A DNA stretch of 64,000 bases from an uncultured Exiguobacterium sp. (GCA_913775715.1 CAJYMC010000007.1:1054001-1118000), one strand, 5' to 3'. Counted from the first letter of the stretch, positions 16,329-25,938 are shown. Numbers and translations: made by a program. The notes: a model not told the origin generated them from the letters alone.

Positions 16329-16874
16329 TCACCTAAAATACGCGACAAGATCCGGATGCTCGATCAGTTCCTTAATTCGTTCTTGCTCAGCATCCGGAAC
16401 TTGCTCAAGCGTCCTAAGAATGTTCTGAAAATGGAAGTCCCCGTGGAGCAATCCTTGTTGTTGCGGAATGTGAAGCGTCTCTAACAATCGTTCCGCCTTC
16501 AAGCGTAACGCAGGTTGCAGATGATGCACTTTTTGTTGGGTGACATCATACCATTCTGGAGCTGCACGCGATTGTTGCTGATGAATCTGTTGATGTAATA
16601 CCACGAAGGTGTTCAGAAAATCTGTTATTCGGGAGGGATCAAACAACTCTAACAATTCGCTGCCGTCGACCCGCTGCATCTCAATGAACGGCGAATCTTC
16701 TAATGCAACGGCATATACGTTTGGTGTCGGGACAACCGTCCGTTCGAGTTCTTCGAGCATACGAAATTCCTGTATGATTCGTTGTATTTCAATCGATCCA
16801 TGGAAGTATTTACGAACTCTCTCGTCAGAGGTCGTCATCACGGTAGCGGTCGCACCGGTTTTTTCCTTATTCAT
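16329..16874 (-). pseudogene. Aminoglycoside-phosphotransferase-fold protein, internally shortened
   Basis: Residues 1-150 follow the APH/choline-kinase fold: a VRKYF strand, a FRMLEELERTVVPTPNVY helix, EDSPFIEMQRVDGSEL in the hinge, and the catalytic loop HGDFHFQNIL. Soon after this loop the protein should show the metal-binding IDW strand and a further 60-90 residues. Instead it reads RTLEQVPDAEQERIKEL and stops at 181 residues. An internal deletion is the simplest reading, so kinase activity is doubtful. The ATG at 16874 has GGGGG about eight bases upstream. It is the last gene of the HAD-LacI transcription unit. Confidence 0.6.
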
Positions 16875-16893
16875 CTGTATAACCCCCAATCTC

Positions 16894-17859
16894 TTATGTC
16901 GTTTGTCGAATCATCAAAGAAGGTTCCAGTAAAGAACTAGCGCTTTCACTCTGATTCAGCGCGTCATCCAATAATTGTTCTGCTGCCAGTCTGCCAAGCA
17001 TTACAACCGGTTGTCGGATCGTTGTTATTTCAAGCGCTCTGGCAATTGGTACATCATCAAACCCCGTAATGGCGATATCCTCTGGCACCCGAATGCCATC
17101 CTTGCGAAATTGATGGATGAGACCCGCTGCGACTTCGTCATTGCCGACGATGATGGCGTCTGGTAAGTCTATCGTTAGAAGTTGACCTGCTAGTGCTTGT
17201 CCGTCTTCGAAAGAATAGCACCGATCCGCGTACCATTGAATTCCATGGCGGAGCGTAGACGTCTTGAGATATTGGTCGAACGCCTCCAGTCTGACTCTTC
17301 CGACTCCGCTATCTGGATTTCCAAGACAGAGACCGACTGTTTGTGCTCCTCGTTCTTCTACATGTTGCAGCAACATTATGATCGCTTTTCCATGGTTAAA
17401 AGAGAGCGACGGCACGATATCCTGATGGTCTTCGCAGGCAACGACTGGTCCAACCGTCCGCATCGTCTCAAGTAACTGCGGCTGACTGATGGCGCCAATG
17501 ATCAATCCGTCAATCCGCTTATCGCGAAGGTATTGTATACTCGCTTCTTCTTTTGCTGAATCATGTTCCGTCTGGATGACAAGGAGTGTGTGGTTTCGTT
17601 CCATACACACTTGACCGATTCCCTCGATTAATTGATGAAAAAACGGATGACCGACACGCGGCACGAGGACACCCATCGTATTCGTCTTACCGCGTGAGAG
17701 GTTGATCGCATTTCCGTTCGGACTATATTCCAGTCGCTCCATCACGTCTAAGATGGTCCGTCGCTTTTCTTTTGATACATGCTTATGACCGTTTAAGACA
17801 CGGGATACCGTCGATTTCGAGACGCCCGCTTGTTTAGCGATGTCCGAGATGTTCGCCAT
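16894..17859 (-). CDS. LacI family transcriptional regulator
   Basis: The N-terminal LacI HTH is NISDIAKQAGVSKSTVSRVL, with a hinge-helix segment to residue 60, then a periplasmic-binding-protein-like sensor domain with NTMGVLVPRVGHPFF and a late GFDDVPIARAL strand. The length of 321 residues is standard. It overlaps the end of the sugar-phosphatase-like HAD gene by 26 bp, so both are one unit; the effector is presumably a sugar or sugar phosphate. No sugar transporter is adjacent, so the target genes are elsewhere or are this operon itself. Confidence 0.92.
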   Translation of the reverse strand: MANISDIAKQAGVSKSTVSRVLNGHKHVSKEKRRTILDVMERLEYSPNGNAINLSRGKTNTMGVLVPRVGHPFFHQLIEGIGQVCMERNHTLLVIQTEHDSAKEEASIQYLRDKRIDGLIIGAISQPQLLETMRTVGPVVACEDHQDIVPSLSFNHGKAIIMLLQHVEERGAQTVGLCLGNPDSGVGRVRLEAFDQYLKTSTLRHGIQWYADRCYSFEDGQALAGQLLTIDLPDAIIVGNDEVAAGLIHQFRKDGIRVPEDIAITGFDDVPIARALEITTIRQPVVMLGRLAAEQLLDDALNQSESASSLLEPSLMIRQTT

Positions 17860-18682
17860 GCTGTTCCTCCTTCGTTTGTTCCCATCGTTCTAAGTCGTTT
17901 AATGCCTCCGCTACACCGTCCTCGTCATGATCACTGGTGAGATATGTCGCTCTTCCTATGACAGATGCTTCAGCGTTTCCCATGGCAATCGATGTTCCCG
18001 CCTCTTCGAACATCGGTAGATCGTTTTGATTGTCACCGATCGCAATGATGTCCTCGGGTGTCATCGCGTACGCTCTCGCAATGTCTTGAAGGGCAGTCCC
18101 TTTTGTCACGCCGTTTGCCATGACTTCTAAGTTATAGGTACCTGAACGTGTCACGGAACAGATCTTCAGCTGAAGGAGTTGCTGCTCGAGGTGTTCGAGC
18201 TGCCATGTGTCAGGTGAGACGAACATGAATTTGATGACGTCCAATTGATCGATTGCGATTTCGTCAACTTCCTCAACACCGTATTGCGTTAATTGAGCTT
18301 GAATCGCTTCTTGAAACGCACGATCTCCTCCTTGAAGAGAAGCAAGCGAAAACTGCGGTAACAGGATGTTGTCTTGTAGATAAATATGTATGAATACGTT
18401 TGTAGATCGTACGATCTCCCAAATCGTTCGACTGCTAGAACGGTTCAAAAAATACCGTCCACCTTGTCCTACCTCGACCTCTGCCCCGTTCGCACCGATG
18501 ATCGGACAATCCAGTCCGTGTTGCGCTAGAATCCGTCGTGCATCAAAGGCAGCTCGCCCGGTGACGATGATGACAATATCTCCTTTATCCTGCCGTTTCT
18601 TGATGGCTACCTGATTTCCCGCCGAAATTCTGTGTTCCTTATTCAATAACGTTCCATCTAAATCAATCGCAAAGCATCGCAT
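17834..18682 (-). CDS. HAD superfamily Cof-type hydrolase
   Basis: This 282-residue cytoplasmic phosphatase carries motif I DLDGTLLNKEHRIS (catalytic Asp in DxDGT), motif II VTGRAAFDARR, a cap domain in the middle, and motif IV GDNQNDLPMFEEAG. It belongs to the Cof/YidA group that dephosphorylates sugar phosphates, FMN-like or other small phosphorylated compounds. It is the first gene of the HAD-LacI-phosphotransferase unit, with GGAGG upstream of the ATG. Confidence 0.92.
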   Translation of the reverse strand: MRCFAIDLDGTLLNKEHRISAGNQVAIKKRQDKGDIVIIVTGRAAFDARRILAQHGLDCPIIGANGAEVEVGQGGRYFLNRSSSRTIWEIVRSTNVFIHIYLQDNILLPQFSLASLQGGDRAFQEAIQAQLTQYGVEEVDEIAIDQLDVIKFMFVSPDTWQLEHLEQQLLQLKICSVTRSGTYNLEVMANGVTKGTALQDIARAYAMTPEDIIAIGDNQNDLPMFEEAGTSIAMGNAEASVIGRATYLTSDHDEDGVAEALNDLERWEQTKEEQHGEHLGHR

Positions 18683-18741
18683 CGCGTTTCCTCCTTTTCG
18701 TGTCCTCTTGATGCTACAGGCTGAAACGCGTCCCAGTGCAA

Positions 18742-18780
18742 CAAAAAATCTTGAATGAACAGTTCATTCAAGATTTTTGT
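18742..18780 (-). terminator. Terminator after the NUDIX gene
   Basis: CAAAAAATCTTGAATGAAC and GTTCATTCAAGATTTTTG form a nearly perfect hairpin around a single central base, with a T-run on each strand. It ends the 18794-20415 minus-strand group. Confidence 0.75.
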
Positions 18781-18793
18781 TTTATCCTTTGCT

Positions 18794-19267
18794 TCAAATG
18801 GAGACGTGATGCGCTGTCTGTTGTTTCTGAACATACTCCATTAAGATCGGTCGTTCCGGTGGATTGAGGTTTTCTGGTAGCTGGTCGATCGCGAAAAAGC
18901 GTAATTCCGCGACTTCTGACGGATCCCGAACCACTTCACCGGTATAAGCCGTACACAGAAATGCCGAGATGACATTATAGACTTCATCCCCGTGCGGATA
19001 CTTATAGTAAAACGCATCACCCGAATAGACGTTCAATAATTCGAGCTGCTCCGCTTCAAGACCGGTTTCTTCCCTTAATTCTCGTTTTGCTGTCTCTACG
19101 AGCGTCTCCCCGATCTCAAGCGCTCCACCAGCGAGTCCCCAGCAACCATTATCTTGCCGAAGTTGTAATAAGACTTCTTGTTTATCGTTGACGACGATGA
19201 CACACGCCCCTGCCATCACGAGCGGTCGTGTGCCGACGAGTTTTCGTAATTCTGTGATGTATCCCAT
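18794..19267 (-). CDS. NUDIX hydrolase
   Basis: The Nudix box is complete: GALEIGETLVETAKRELR followed by EETGL matches GX5EX7REUXEEXGU. The enzyme would hydrolyse a nucleoside diphosphate linked to another moiety, using Mg ions held by the Glu cluster. At 157 residues the length is ordinary. I use the ATG at 19267 (MGYITELRKL) with AAAAGGA nine bases upstream; the longer frame has no site. It lies 20 bp downstream of a four-helix membrane protein gene, same strand. Confidence 0.9.
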   Translation of the reverse strand: MGYITELRKLVGTRPLVMAGACVIVVNDKQEVLLQLRQDNGCWGLAGGALEIGETLVETAKRELREETGLEAEQLELLNVYSGDAFYYKYPHGDEVYNVISAFLCTAYTGEVVRDPSEVAELRFFAIDQLPENLNPPERPILMEYVQKQQTAHHVSI

Positions 19268-19287
19268 GTCATTCAGTCCTTTTCCAT

Positions 19288-19698
19288 TTAGATTACTTTC
19301 GTTCGGACGCGCATTCGTTTGAGTCCCGTCAATAGGAGACACAACAAGATGATGCCCGAAACCAACAGTACGTACGTATGAATCGTAAAGAGGGCACGGA
19401 AATCGATTACGGAAACATTCTGTTGCACCTCAATCCAACTACTTAGTATGATTCCACTGATTGCAAGTAAGATGAGTACGCCGACTTGTCGACGTGTCAG
19501 CGAGACATACGTCAAAACACGCATGCCTTCACGGATCACGAATGGTAGGAGAACGAAGAGTGCTGCGACCGGTAAGATGACCGGGTCACCGCCTTGCTGA
19601 ATCGGCATCGACCGGGTTAAATAGCCAAACAGAAAAAAGAAACCACATACGAACAACAATAATCCGAACGCGATACTCGCATTCACCGCTTTATTCAT
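19288..19698 (-). CDS. Four-helix membrane protein
   Basis: This 136-residue protein has hydrophobic segments at about residues 5-27, 38-60, 70-86 and 108-128, with short basic loops (SLTRRQ, LKRMRVRTK), so both ends are probably cytoplasmic. The family was not recognised. It lies between the VOC protein gene and the NUDIX gene in one direction with short gaps; GAAG-type ribosome binding site upstream. Confidence 0.6.
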   Translation of the reverse strand: MNKAVNASIAFGLLLFVCGFFFLFGYLTRSMPIQQGGDPVILPVAALFVLLPFVIREGMRVLTYVSLTRRQVGVLILLAISGIILSSWIEVQQNVSVIDFRALFTIHTYVLLVSGIILLCLLLTGLKRMRVRTKVI

Positions 19699-19728
19699 CT
19701 TACTTCCCTCACTTTTTACATTTATGAA

Positions 19729-20415
19729 TTATGAAGACACCGTACTTTGATGCCATACACCCGCTGCGTCAAGCCGGACCCGATGTCTGCCGTCGAGTTC
19801 CATCTCGATCGGACTGACCTTCGCCGTCTTCGGTGAGAACAACCATGTCCGTCCTTCTGGGACGAGCAAGATATGCGTTCCATCCGCGACCGGTCCGAGG
19901 AAGTTGAGTGACGCACCGTTGAGCGGACGTTCCCGTCGCTCGAGAACGCCGATCTCTGCTAACTGTTCACCCACTTCAAGCACGTCTTTCACTGTCAGAC
20001 TCATCTCACCAATCCCGAGGATATCGGAAACATCAAACGTCGGTTCCGCTTTAGATGGATTGATTTGATGCCGCGCGATCAGCTCCAAGACATTCTCATC
20101 TGGATCATAAAAATAGCAGGAATGCGAGTCCGTGAAGTCAAAATAAATCTCGTCCTGTCCATCTTCGATCAAGAGTGGTGTCCGTTCTACGAGCCACGCT
20201 TTTCCTTGTTGGAAGACGTTTTCCGGAATGTTGAACGCTATATGGTACTGCGTATCAACATCGTCCGTCTGTTGATATGTCAGTTGATCGGTACCGATTT
20301 GCAGCGTAAACGACTCGTTCGTTTCCGAGACGAGCGGGAATCCGATCTGGTTTATGTAAAAATCTTTCATTGCCGGTAGATGGCGTGTCACAAGAATGGT
20401 TTTTGAAATGTTCAA
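19729..20415 (-). CDS. VOC (glyoxalase/dioxygenase) superfamily protein
   Basis: The first half is a classical vicinal-oxygen-chelate domain (KTILVTRHLPAMKDFYINQIGFPL, a YHIAFNIP strand, CYFYDPDENVLELI). It has the Gly-Phe-Pro turn and the DPDxNxLE end motif. The second half (residues 125-228) is a partial second VOC-like repeat, beginning DILGIGEMSLTVKD. Such proteins bind a metal and act on thiol adducts, dioxygenase substrates or antibiotics. The substrate is unknown. Divergent from the nitrilase gene, with a palindrome between them. Confidence 0.85.
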   Translation of the reverse strand: MNISKTILVTRHLPAMKDFYINQIGFPLVSETNESFTLQIGTDQLTYQQTDDVDTQYHIAFNIPENVFQQGKAWLVERTPLLIEDGQDEIYFDFTDSHSCYFYDPDENVLELIARHQINPSKAEPTFDVSDILGIGEMSLTVKDVLEVGEQLAEIGVLERRERPLNGASLNFLGPVADGTHILLVPEGRTWLFSPKTAKVSPIEMELDGRHRVRLDAAGVWHQSTVSS

Positions 20416-20468
20416 GCGGATGACCTTCCTTCATTTGCCGTAAAATTTATCAAAAAGCGATATGCTTT

Positions 20469-20490
20469 ATTTTACCACTAATGGTAAAAT
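20469..20490. promoter_or_regulatory. Operator-like palindrome
   Basis: ATTTTACCA and TGGTAAAAT are perfect 9-bp arms separated by CTAA. The site lies in the divergent promoter region between the VOC gene and the nitrilase-family gene and could bind a dimeric repressor controlling one or both. No regulator gene is adjacent. Confidence 0.45.
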
Positions 20491-20547
20491 CATGACGAAT
20501 GGAAAGTCTGATTTTTCAGATATATTTATACCTGAGAGGATGTTTTG

Positions 20548-21204
20548 ATGAAATTATTAATCGCTCAACCGAAACGCGAGACCGGACTCGAGCAATTCGA
20601 ACGTGAAATCGCCGCTTATCCTGAAGTCGATCTGATTGTCTATCCGGAAGGCTATTGTACGGTCACGGAACTCAAACGCGTGCAACATCTTGCCAAGCAG
20701 TTCGAAACAGCCATCGTCCTCGGTTACAAAGATGAAGCGAATCTCGATCGCGCTGTCATCATCGATGCGACCGGGACGATTCTGCTTGATCGCGCCAAAA
20801 CACCAGAAGCCGGACCGCTTTACACGCCTTCAACAGCAAACGACGGGTCGTTCCGCTATGGATACGTCCTCTGTCGCGAAATCTTCTTAGGAAACGACGG
20901 ACTACGCGAGGAACCCGGACTTGATCTCATCTTCAACCCGATTGGCGTCGGCATGTTCAGTGAAGAACAGTACGTTGAGTGGTCCGGTGAAGCACGTAGT
21001 ATCAGTCAGGCGCAACGAGCACTCATGATCGGAACGAGTCATGCCGATGGTTCGTACCGCGACTGTGGTTTTTCGATTCCGATTGCCTTCATCTATGACG
21101 AGACCGGTGAACCGTTGCTGTTGTCCCATAACGATACGCGGACACGTCTGTTTGATACGGTCACGCGCCACGTCGAAGTCGTCGGTACACCATCCTTATC
21201 GTAA
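20548..21204 (+). CDS. Carbon-nitrogen hydrolase (nitrilase superfamily)
   Basis: All three catalytic residues are in place: Glu in IVYPEGYC (about residue 31), Lys in LLDRAKTPE, and Cys in GYVLCREIF. The fold would hydrolyse a nitrile, amide or N-carbamoyl group. At 218 residues it is shorter than the usual 260-300, mainly in loops after the Cys. The ATG at 20548 has GAGAGGATG upstream. A hairpin follows the stop. The substrate cannot be inferred from the neighbours. Confidence 0.85.
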   Translation: MKLLIAQPKRETGLEQFEREIAAYPEVDLIVYPEGYCTVTELKRVQHLAKQFETAIVLGYKDEANLDRAVIIDATGTILLDRAKTPEAGPLYTPSTANDGSFRYGYVLCREIFLGNDGLREEPGLDLIFNPIGVGMFSEEQYVEWSGEARSISQAQRALMIGTSHADGSYRDCGFSIPIAFIYDETGEPLLLSHNDTRTRLFDTVTRHVEVVGTPSLS

Positions 21205-21211
21205 ACGAACA

Positions 21212-21239
21212 CACGCTTCTTCCGGTCAGAAGAAGCGTG
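21212..21239 (+). terminator. Hairpin after the nitrilase gene
   Basis: CACGCTTCTTC pairs with GAAGAAGCGTG around a six-base loop. The T-run is poor, so it may be an attenuator or mRNA end-protecting stem rather than a strong terminator, and the next gene starts 24 bp later. Confidence 0.5.
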
Positions 21240-21262
21240 CCATTCCTTCAGGAGGTGCTCTT

Positions 21263-21514
21263 ATGTCTCAAACAGGTCGTGCGTCATTCTTTTGGAAACG
21301 ATACTTCTATGTCTTCTTTCCTTTGTTCCTCTTCGGCGTCAGTCACGAATCGTACCTGGTCGATAATCCGTTAGCTAACCTTGAGGACATCGGTGAGTTC
21401 ATCTTCTTCTTTTGCCTTTATCTGTTTAACTTTGCCGTTCTTGCCGCTCTTTTGACGAATCTGTGGTGGTTCTTCCTTCCGACAAAACCCGCTCATGCCG
21501 AAACCGATTTTTGA
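21263..21514 (+). CDS. Small membrane protein
   Basis: This 83-residue protein has two membrane helices (about residues 12-30 and 45-72) and begins MSQTGRASFFWKR. The ATG at 21263 is preceded by GGAGGTG, which settles the start inside a longer open frame. Its 3' end overlaps the convergent acetyltransferase gene by 22 bp. Family not recognised. Confidence 0.6.
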   Translation: MSQTGRASFFWKRYFYVFFPLFLFGVSHESYLVDNPLANLEDIGEFIFFFCLYLFNFAVLAALLTNLWWFFLPTKPAHAETDF

Positions 21515-21969
21515 TAAGAAACAAGTGTCGCCCGTTCGTTGAGCGGTTGACTGACACCCGTCAATCGGTAACCCATCTTCTCATAGAAATAACAGTTACG
21601 TGTCTCTTCGCGAATCGTCCGCAGTTCCCATGTCGTTGCAGCTGGATACGCTGCTTCAACGAGCTGTAATGCGCGTTGGGCGATTCCTTCACCTTGACGG
21701 GCTGGATCTAAGAACATCGGACTGATCGCGTAGCGATTCGCTGCTTTCGCAACGACACAAATCCCGCCGACGACGACATCGTCGACGATGATTTGATGAA
21801 ACGTACTGCTCGGATGCGTGATCCGGTGAATGACACGATCGATCGATTCGTTCGCCGGATTCGTTGCAAAATCTTGATACCGCTCAAGCGTTTCTGAAAA
21901 CGCCTCGATTTGAAGCGTATGAAGCTTCGCAGCGTCTGCAAGAGACGCTGTCTGTAATTGAATGTCCAC
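21493..21969 (-). CDS. GNAT family N-acetyltransferase
   Basis: This 158-residue protein has the GNAT core: a VDDVVVGGICVV strand, motif A ISPMFLDPARQGEGIAQRAL containing the acetyl-CoA pyrophosphate loop (RQGEGIA), and a late CYFYEKMGYRLTG segment. The acceptor substrate is unknown. It is downstream of the SUKH gene with a 16-bp gap and probably co-transcribed with it and with the ileS-type gene. Confidence 0.88.
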   Translation of the reverse strand: MDIQLQTASLADAAKLHTLQIEAFSETLERYQDFATNPANESIDRVIHRITHPSSTFHQIIVDDVVVGGICVVAKAANRYAISPMFLDPARQGEGIAQRALQLVEAAYPAATTWELRTIREETRNCYFYEKMGYRLTGVSQPLNERATLVSYQKSVSA

Positions 21970-21985
21970 TGAACCTCCTCCTCTC

Positions 21986-22471
21986 TTAACGGAACCATTC
22001 CCAAAATGGCGTGCCTTGCGCGACGCTCAAGTAGTCGAGCCATCGCTCGAAACCAAACGGCATCGCGTCTTCCTCCCATTCCTCGAAATTAAGAAATTCC
22101 CCAATCCAAATCCAATTTCCTGCCGGTCGATTCATCTCGTAGACGATCCACTCCCCGTCTGGTCCTGCACCGATCACCAAGAAGTTTTCGGGACATTCCC
22201 ACATCTCGCTATACGTTAGGCAATCCTCGATTGAAAAGAGTTCGAATCCATCGTTGTACGATAACGTTTCGTGTTGAAAGAGCTTCGCCCCGTTATGTTG
22301 ACATAAGAACGTCTGATAGTCGTCTGCCGTCCACGCAGGTAACAGCGCGAGCTGTTCGTCCGTCGCTCCTCGGTTAAAGATGAAACGTTCTCGGGCTACT
22401 TCCCCTTCTTCTTTTTGGACCTCTAATAAACCGTCGACGAGTCGAGCTTTAAATGCTTCTAATGCAATCAT
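21986..22471 (-). CDS. SMI1/KNR4 (SUKH) family protein
   Basis: This protein of about 161 residues has the SUKH pattern: GATDEQLALLPAWTADDYQTFL helix, NGAKLFQHE turn, DGFELFSIEDC strand, then NFLVIGAGPDGEWIVYEM and a terminal GFERWLDYL helix. SUKH proteins are often immunity factors against secreted toxins. The ATG at 22471 is 7 bp after the ileS2 stop codon at 22479. It is odd company for an aminoacyl-tRNA synthetase and suggests recent insertion or read-through transcription. Confidence 0.8.
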   Translation of the reverse strand: MIALEAFKARLVDGLLEVQKEEGEVARERFIFNRGATDEQLALLPAWTADDYQTFLCQHNGAKLFQHETLSYNDGFELFSIEDCLTYSEMWECPENFLVIGAGPDGEWIVYEMNRPAGNWIWIGEFLNFEEWEEDAMPFGFERWLDYLSVAQGTPFWEWFR

Positions 22472-22478
22472 GTTCTTC

Positions 22479-25400
22479 TTAACAATATTCTTTTGTTGGT
22501 GTGAACGAGACACCGACATCGTGTCCGCCTAGCTGAACATCCCCTGCTCCTTGTAGCGATTCAGTTCGCACGGAGGATAAGGCAAGGTGTTTGAATAACA
22601 AAGGCTCAAACGTCTCGACGATCGGTTGGAACGTCGCATCGACCGACAAGACGAGATCGATTCGGGCGTCCCGCGATAACGCTTGTGCCTTCCGTTCCGA
22701 CTGGATATAACGGACGAGCTCCCGCATCCAGCGTTCTTGCTCCAGTGTTTCCGTGATTCGTGTATCGAGCGTCACGGTGAGTCCACCACTCGTCGCAGCA
22801 GCAAAGCCCGTTTTGACGATCGGTTCGACGACGACGTCTGCTTGACGCACTTCGACTTCATCGCCTGATGTGGTCTGGTAGATCAATCTTCCTGTCTCGA
22901 GCAAGTCTGAAGTCTCCTGTACAGACAATTGTTGTAGCCATTGATGGATCGCATTCGCTTGCTGTGCGAATTTCGCTCCGGCTACGCGGAAGTTCAGTTT
23001 CAGACGGAACCGTGTCGTCGCTTGCGTCGTCGGAACGATTTTGACGTCTTTTACATTCAGTTCCTCTTGAATGATCGCCGTATAGTCCGCCCACGAAAAG
23101 GTTTCACTCGATTGGACGCTTAAGCTAGCAAGCGGTTGTTTGACTTTTAAGGCATGCGTATTACGTACTTGTCGTCCTAACTCGACGACAGAGACAACCT
23201 GTGCCATTTCGTATTCCAGATCAGGTCGGAGCATCGATCGATCGGCAACCGGATAATCCGCTACATGCACGCTCATCCCTGTTAATCGCTGATAAACATC
23301 ATCAGCAAGGTACGGCGTGAACGGAGCGAGTAGTCGTGCCGTCGTCGAAAGTGCGAAGTGGAGCGTCGTGTACGCGGCTTGTTTCTCTTGCGACCAGTCA
23401 GCTTGCCAGAAACGTTCCCGAGAACGGCGGATGTACCAGTTACTGATCTCATCGACGAGTTGCGCGAGACTCCGCGCTGCTTGAGTCAATTGATAATCGT
23501 CCATCGCATCCGTCACGTCTTGCGTCGTCTGATGGACACGCGAGAGCAACCATTCGTCAAGACGCGTCCGTTTTTGCGGACGTGAGCCATCAAATCCGTC
23601 CAGTTCGGCATACGTCAGATAAAACTGGACGGCGTGATCCAGTGTATCGACTAGCTTTGATTTTGCTTCTTGGACGATCCGCTCAGCAAACCGTTTCGCA
23701 CTCCACGGACTGCTGTCGACGAGTAGCGCCCAGCGCAGGCTATCAGCACCATATGCTTCGATCAACGCCACCGGATCGAGGGCATTCCCGCGACTCTTCG
23801 ACATCTTCTGCCCGTTCTCATCGAGGACGTGACCGAGTGCGAGGACACGCTTATAAGCAGGCTGTCCCGTGAAGAGTGTCGAGATCGCTTGCAAACTGTA
23901 GAACCAGCCCCGTGTCTGATCGATGCCTTCGATGACGACATCGGCTGGATACCGGTTAAGCGTTTGCGTCCGTGACGGATAATGCTGTTGCGCGAACGGC
24001 ATCGCTCCGCTATCAAACCAGACATCGATGACTTCTGGTGTCCGGTGCATCACACCCCGACACGTCGGACACGAGACCGATAACGCATCAACGTACGGTT
24101 TATGCAACTCGACAGATTCCGTCGTTGTCGTCGTCCGGTACAACAAGTCCGCCTTGTTTTTTGGAACGAACGTCGTATCACACGCTTCACACTCCCAGAC
24201 GTTCAGTGGGGTGCCCCAGTAGCGATTGCGACTGATGTTCCAGTCGACGAGTTGTTCAAGGAACTTTCCGAACCGCCCTTCCTTGACGTGATCGGGGTAC
24301 CACGTCACAGATGCATTGTTCGCAAGGAGTTGTTCCTTGACGGCCGTCGTCTCGATGAACCAGTTGTCTTGTGCGTAATAGAGCAGTGGTGAGTCACATC
24401 GCCAACAATGCGGATAGCTGTGCGTATAGCGTTTTTTCGCAAACAAGCGTCCCCGTTCCGCGAGCATCTGGATGATCGCGACATCTGACTCCTTGACGAA
24501 TCGACCAACGAGTAGTGGAACGGCATCCGTGTAACACCCAGCAGCATCGACGACATTAACGAATGACAGACCGTTTTCCCGGACGACCCGGTAATCTTCT
24601 TCCCCGTACGCTGGAGCAAGATGGACAATTCCGGTTCCGCTCGTCGCTTGGACGAAGGACGCCCCGACGACCGTATGACCGTTCTCTGGCGTCACGAAAT
24701 CAAACGGTGGTTCATAACGCAAACCGACGAGTTCCGCACCGAGCTGTTCAAATACGACCTCGACGGATTCCGTAAACAGTTCAGCGACTAACGCTTTAGC
24801 GACAATGAATCGCTCTCCTTCAAACGCTACCGTGACGTACGTCAATTCCGGATGAACCGCCACCGCGACGTTTGCCGGTAACGTCCACGGTGTCGTCGTC
24901 CACGCAAGCAGAAATGTCTGTTCCATGTCGACAATCGGGAGTTTGACCGTCGCCGATAAGTCCGTCACGTCCTGATAGCCTTGCGCGACTTCATGGGAAC
25001 TGAGTGACGTCTGACAGCTCGGACAATACGGTGATACACGATGTCCTTTCGTCAACCAGCCTTTGTCATGGATCGTCCCAAGGATATGCCAGACGCTCTC
25101 GATATACTCGTCCTCCATCGTCACGTAAGGGTCATCCATGTCGACCCAGTAGCCGAGTTTTTCCGTGAAGGCACGCCACTGTGTTTCATAGGAGAAGACA
25201 CTTTCCTTACAGCGGGCGATGAATGCTTCAACACCATAGTCTTCGATCGCTTGTTTGCCGGAGATGCCGAGTTGTTTCTCGACCCCGAGTTCGACCGGTA
25301 GTCCATGTGTATCCCAGCCGGCTTTTCGTTCGACCCGGAATCCTTGCATCGTCTTATAGCGGACGACGGTATCCTTGACGGTTCGTCCGAGTGCATGACC

Positions 25401-25552
25401 GACGCGTTCGCGGTCGGCGGTCCTTCGTAGAATACGAATTCCGTTTCCGTGCGTTGTTCAATCGATCGGGCAAAGACCTGGTCTTGTTTCCATCTGTTTC
25501 GAACACGCGCTTCGCGTTGTTGTACGGTTTCTGCTTGATTTTGTGACGTCAT
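22479..25552 (-). pseudogene. ileS: Isoleucyl-tRNA synthetase, type 2, frameshifted
   Basis: The protein would charge tRNA-Ile with isoleucine. It is split into 25552-25349 upstream (MTSQNQAETVQQ through YEGPPTAN) and a 956-residue downstream frame (MQGFRVERKAGWDTHGLP onward, with KMSKS in GQKMSKSRGN and an editing domain). Expected sequence at the joint is YEGPPTANGxPHVGHALGR; here AAC is followed by two bases and then GTCGGTCAT. That is a 10-bp deletion, and adding 10 bp restores exactly 1028 codons. The first His of the HIGH motif is lost. The sequence type matches eukaryote-like IleRS2, known for mupirocin tolerance. An intact T-box precedes it. A second, housekeeping ileS would be needed elsewhere. 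Confidence 0.85.
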
Positions 25553-25585
25553 CTCTTATTCGCTCCTTTGTCGATAACTAAGAGA

Positions 25586-25848
25586 ATACAAAAAAGTCCG
25601 CCCCCTTTGACAGGGACGGACTTCACCGCGATACCACCCATATTCCGTCGAGAATGCTTATTCTCGACAGCACTTAGTTGCACACTATCATGTGCATTCC
25701 ATGTAACGGTGGACACCCGGTCACGCTTACTGAATGGTTCAGCGTGACTTCTCAGAGAGGATCTTCATGATTGATCTGGCTACCGGCTCTCAGCAATCCC
25801 GGTTTTCTGTAAGGCAGAGGGACAATCATTACTCTTTCTCGTCAACGA
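25586..25848 (-). promoter_or_regulatory. T-box leader, isoleucine specifier
   Basis: On the minus strand a stem I begins GACGAGAAAGAGTA, carries a GAAG-AUC specifier loop (AUC at 25760-25762), and ends in the antiterminator bulge TGGGTGGTATCGCGG. The terminator hairpin follows (25590-25624, GTCCG pairs with CGGAC and a T-run). The AUC specifier fits an isoleucyl-tRNA synthetase gene. Uncharged tRNA-Ile is expected to allow read-through. The leader looks intact although the gene is broken. Confidence 0.9.
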
Positions 25849-25938
25849 AATGATATGCTCTTGTTGTGGAGAATCTTACCACATGAATTAAAGACTGCAC
25901 AACAGCTTTTTACATTTTCTTGAAAAGGAGTTTTTTGA

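Noticed and set aside
25390..25420. Programmed frameshift in the IleRS gene
   Set aside because: The joint lacks slippery sequence and the missing 10 bp encode essential active-site residues, so a deletion explains it better.
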